A stretch of 5,243 nt of DNA from Candidatus Altimarinota bacterium (lineage in GTDB: Bacteria > Patescibacteriota > Gracilibacteria > CAIRYL01): the NCBI GenBank assembly GCA_027053135.1, contig JALUEA010000029.1:1-5243 (forward strand), read 5' to 3'. The notes under the pieces were generated by a model. It was not told the origin of the DNA, did no database searches, and worked only from the letters and a program-made list of their open reading frames with translations. Position 1 is the stretch's first letter; every line of letters begins with the position of its first letter. Below are positions 4,611 to 5,243 of the stretch, piece after piece. A program made the translations under genes and the position numbers.

Positions 4611-5243
4611 GAAATATTCCTCCTACAAATAAAAATACTTTTGGACCTGTTTGAACAACCCATTCAGGATATAATGTTGGTTGCATTTCTGGAGCCTTAT
4701 GAAAACTCGATTCCTTCGGTATTCCTACCACCTCTTTATACGAATATAAAATATCTCCGTTTATATCAAGAGCATCAACTGTAATATAATATTTTACATG
4801 TGGTATTAAATCTTTAATAGTAAAAGATGAAAGATATGAAATTTCTTCCTCTTCCGCATACGCATGAGATGATAATCCATAATATAACTTATAATTTTTT
4901 ACATATTTTTTTGTTTCTTTATCTCTATATCTTTCCCATCCAACAACAATAGACTCTTCTTTATTTGTAAGAAAAATAACAGGATCAGGTTCTGGAGTTG
5001 GAGTTGGAGTTGGAGTTGCAGTTGGTGTCGGCGTTGGAGTTGGTGTTGGAGTTGGTGTTGGAGTTGGCGTTGGTGTTGGAGTTGGCGTTGGCGTTGGTGT
5101 TGGCGTCGGCGTTGGTGTCGGCGTCGGCGGAGGAACTATTTCTAAAGACACAATATCAGATTTTTCATTTTCTTTTCCTGCAGTATTCATTGCAGTAATT
5201 TGAAAATAATATGTTCCTGGTGATAAATGAGATAATTCTACTG
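4558..5243 (-). CDS. FN3 surface protein with Thr-Pro stalk and C-terminal membrane anchor (5' end outside window)
   Basis: The minus frame is open from the window edge through 227 visible residues, so ATG 5190 is internal. The first part, [19 protein letters not shown] (residues 6-24), is the end of a fibronectin type III domain. A (Thr-Pro) stalk of 22 dipeptides (about 40-83) follows, then a second FN3 domain (about 88-174) with the conserved Trp (VVGWE), the Tyr of KLYYG and the end strand [12 protein letters not shown]. The C terminus has a short spacer and TGP (198-200). After it come a hydrophobic helix (about 201-220) and a positive end, HRREQKF. This tripartite tail resembles a Gram-positive sorting signal, although LPxTG itself is absent (VVQTGP). 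The layout fits a wall-spanning adhesin or structural surface protein; ligand unknown. Its promoter and N terminus are outside. The coding end overlaps the PAP2-like gene by 53 bp tail-to-tail, so each gene's 3' end is antisense to the other. Confidence 0.86.
   Translation of the reverse strand, partial: VELSHLSPGTYYFQITAMNTAGKENEKSDIVSLEIVPPPTPTPTPTPTPTPTPTPTPTPTPTPTPTPTPTPTPTATPTPTPTPEPDPVIFLTNKEESIVVGWERYRDKETKKYVKNYKLYYGLSSHAYAEEEEISYLSSFTIKDLIPHVKYYITVDALDINGDILYSYKEVVGIPKESSFHKAPEMQPTLYPEWVVQTGPKVFLFVGGIFLIFSGFFLFLHRREQKF
4993..5124 (-). repeat. Hexanucleotide tandem repeat encoding (Thr-Pro)22
   Basis: There are 22 consecutive 6-bp units, each Thr-Pro on the minus strand, with one Pro-to-Ala change (unit TGCAGT at 5017-5022 on the plus strand). 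The units at the 4993-5016 end are four identical copies of TGGAGT. Towards 5124 they become a mixture of GGAGT, GGTGT and GGCGT types with CGG variants. The 6-bp unit keeps the frame whatever the copy number. The repeat forms the extended stalk between two FN3 domains. Confidence 0.95.

Noticed and set aside
4993..5124. CRISPR-like array
   Set aside because: The units are 6 bp with no spacers and encode a Thr-Pro stalk.
4998..5198. Plus-strand reading frame rich in Leu-Glu and Leu-Val repeats
   Set aside because: It is the complement of the Thr-Pro repeat; the minus frame has FN3 domains on both sides.
2..5243. TGA recoded as glycine, as in some Gracilibacteria and Absconditabacteria
   Set aside because: The genes are intact under the standard code with glycine as GGN and no in-frame TGA needed; absence of TGA stops among seven genes is weak evidence alone.

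Overview
The window is AT-rich and densely packed. It holds seven protein-coding genes, two of them cut by the window edges, and no RNA genes, CRISPR arrays or mobile elements that I can see. Several features suggest a Candidate Phyla Radiation (Patescibacteria) genome. Two membrane proteins carry the small 'T4SS pilin' repeat common in those genomes, there is a sphingomyelin-synthase-like PAP2 protein, a (Thr-Pro)n-stalked fibronectin III surface protein ends in a TG-P/membrane/RR tail, no start codon has a well-placed Shine-Dalgarno, and CGA and GCA are frequent Arg and Ala codons. This assignment is inference, not proof. The genetic code looks standard: all seven stops are TAA or TAG, glycine is written GGN, and no in-frame TGA is seen in the genes.

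Layout. From 2 to 2287 on the plus strand are the C-terminal half of a ClpC-type AAA+ unfoldase and, 18 bp later, a GT4-type glycosyltransferase, probably cotranscribed. The glycosyltransferase runs tail-to-tail into the minus-strand block with an 8-bp overlap of coding ends. That block (2280-3799, minus) reads, in transcription order, a 60-codon basic protein of unknown function, a single-unit pilin-like protein with a signal peptide, an intrinsic terminator, and a two-unit pilin-like protein. Each pilin-like gene has its own TATAAT box about 35 bp before its ATG. The promoter of the second gene lies inside the terminator of the first.

At 3800-3884 an 85-bp divergent intergenic region carries a palindrome cluster. 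It separates the minus block from a plus-strand PAP2/sphingomyelin-synthase-like membrane enzyme (3885-4610). That gene overlaps by 53 bp, tail-to-tail, with the end of a minus-strand surface protein that continues beyond the window. The surface protein has an FN3 domain, 22 Thr-Pro dipeptides, a second FN3 domain and a C-terminal membrane anchor.

How the genes may work together: apart from ClpC (cytoplasmic proteostasis), nearly everything recognisable concerns the cell surface. There are envelope-embedded pilin-like subunits, a glycan-building transferase, a membrane lipid headgroup or phosphate enzyme, and a stalked adhesin-like protein. The most unusual points are the duplicated pilin unit with its shared FxDxSNP linker motif, and the terminator/promoter hybrid between the two pilin genes. 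There is no stretch over 300 bases without a gene.
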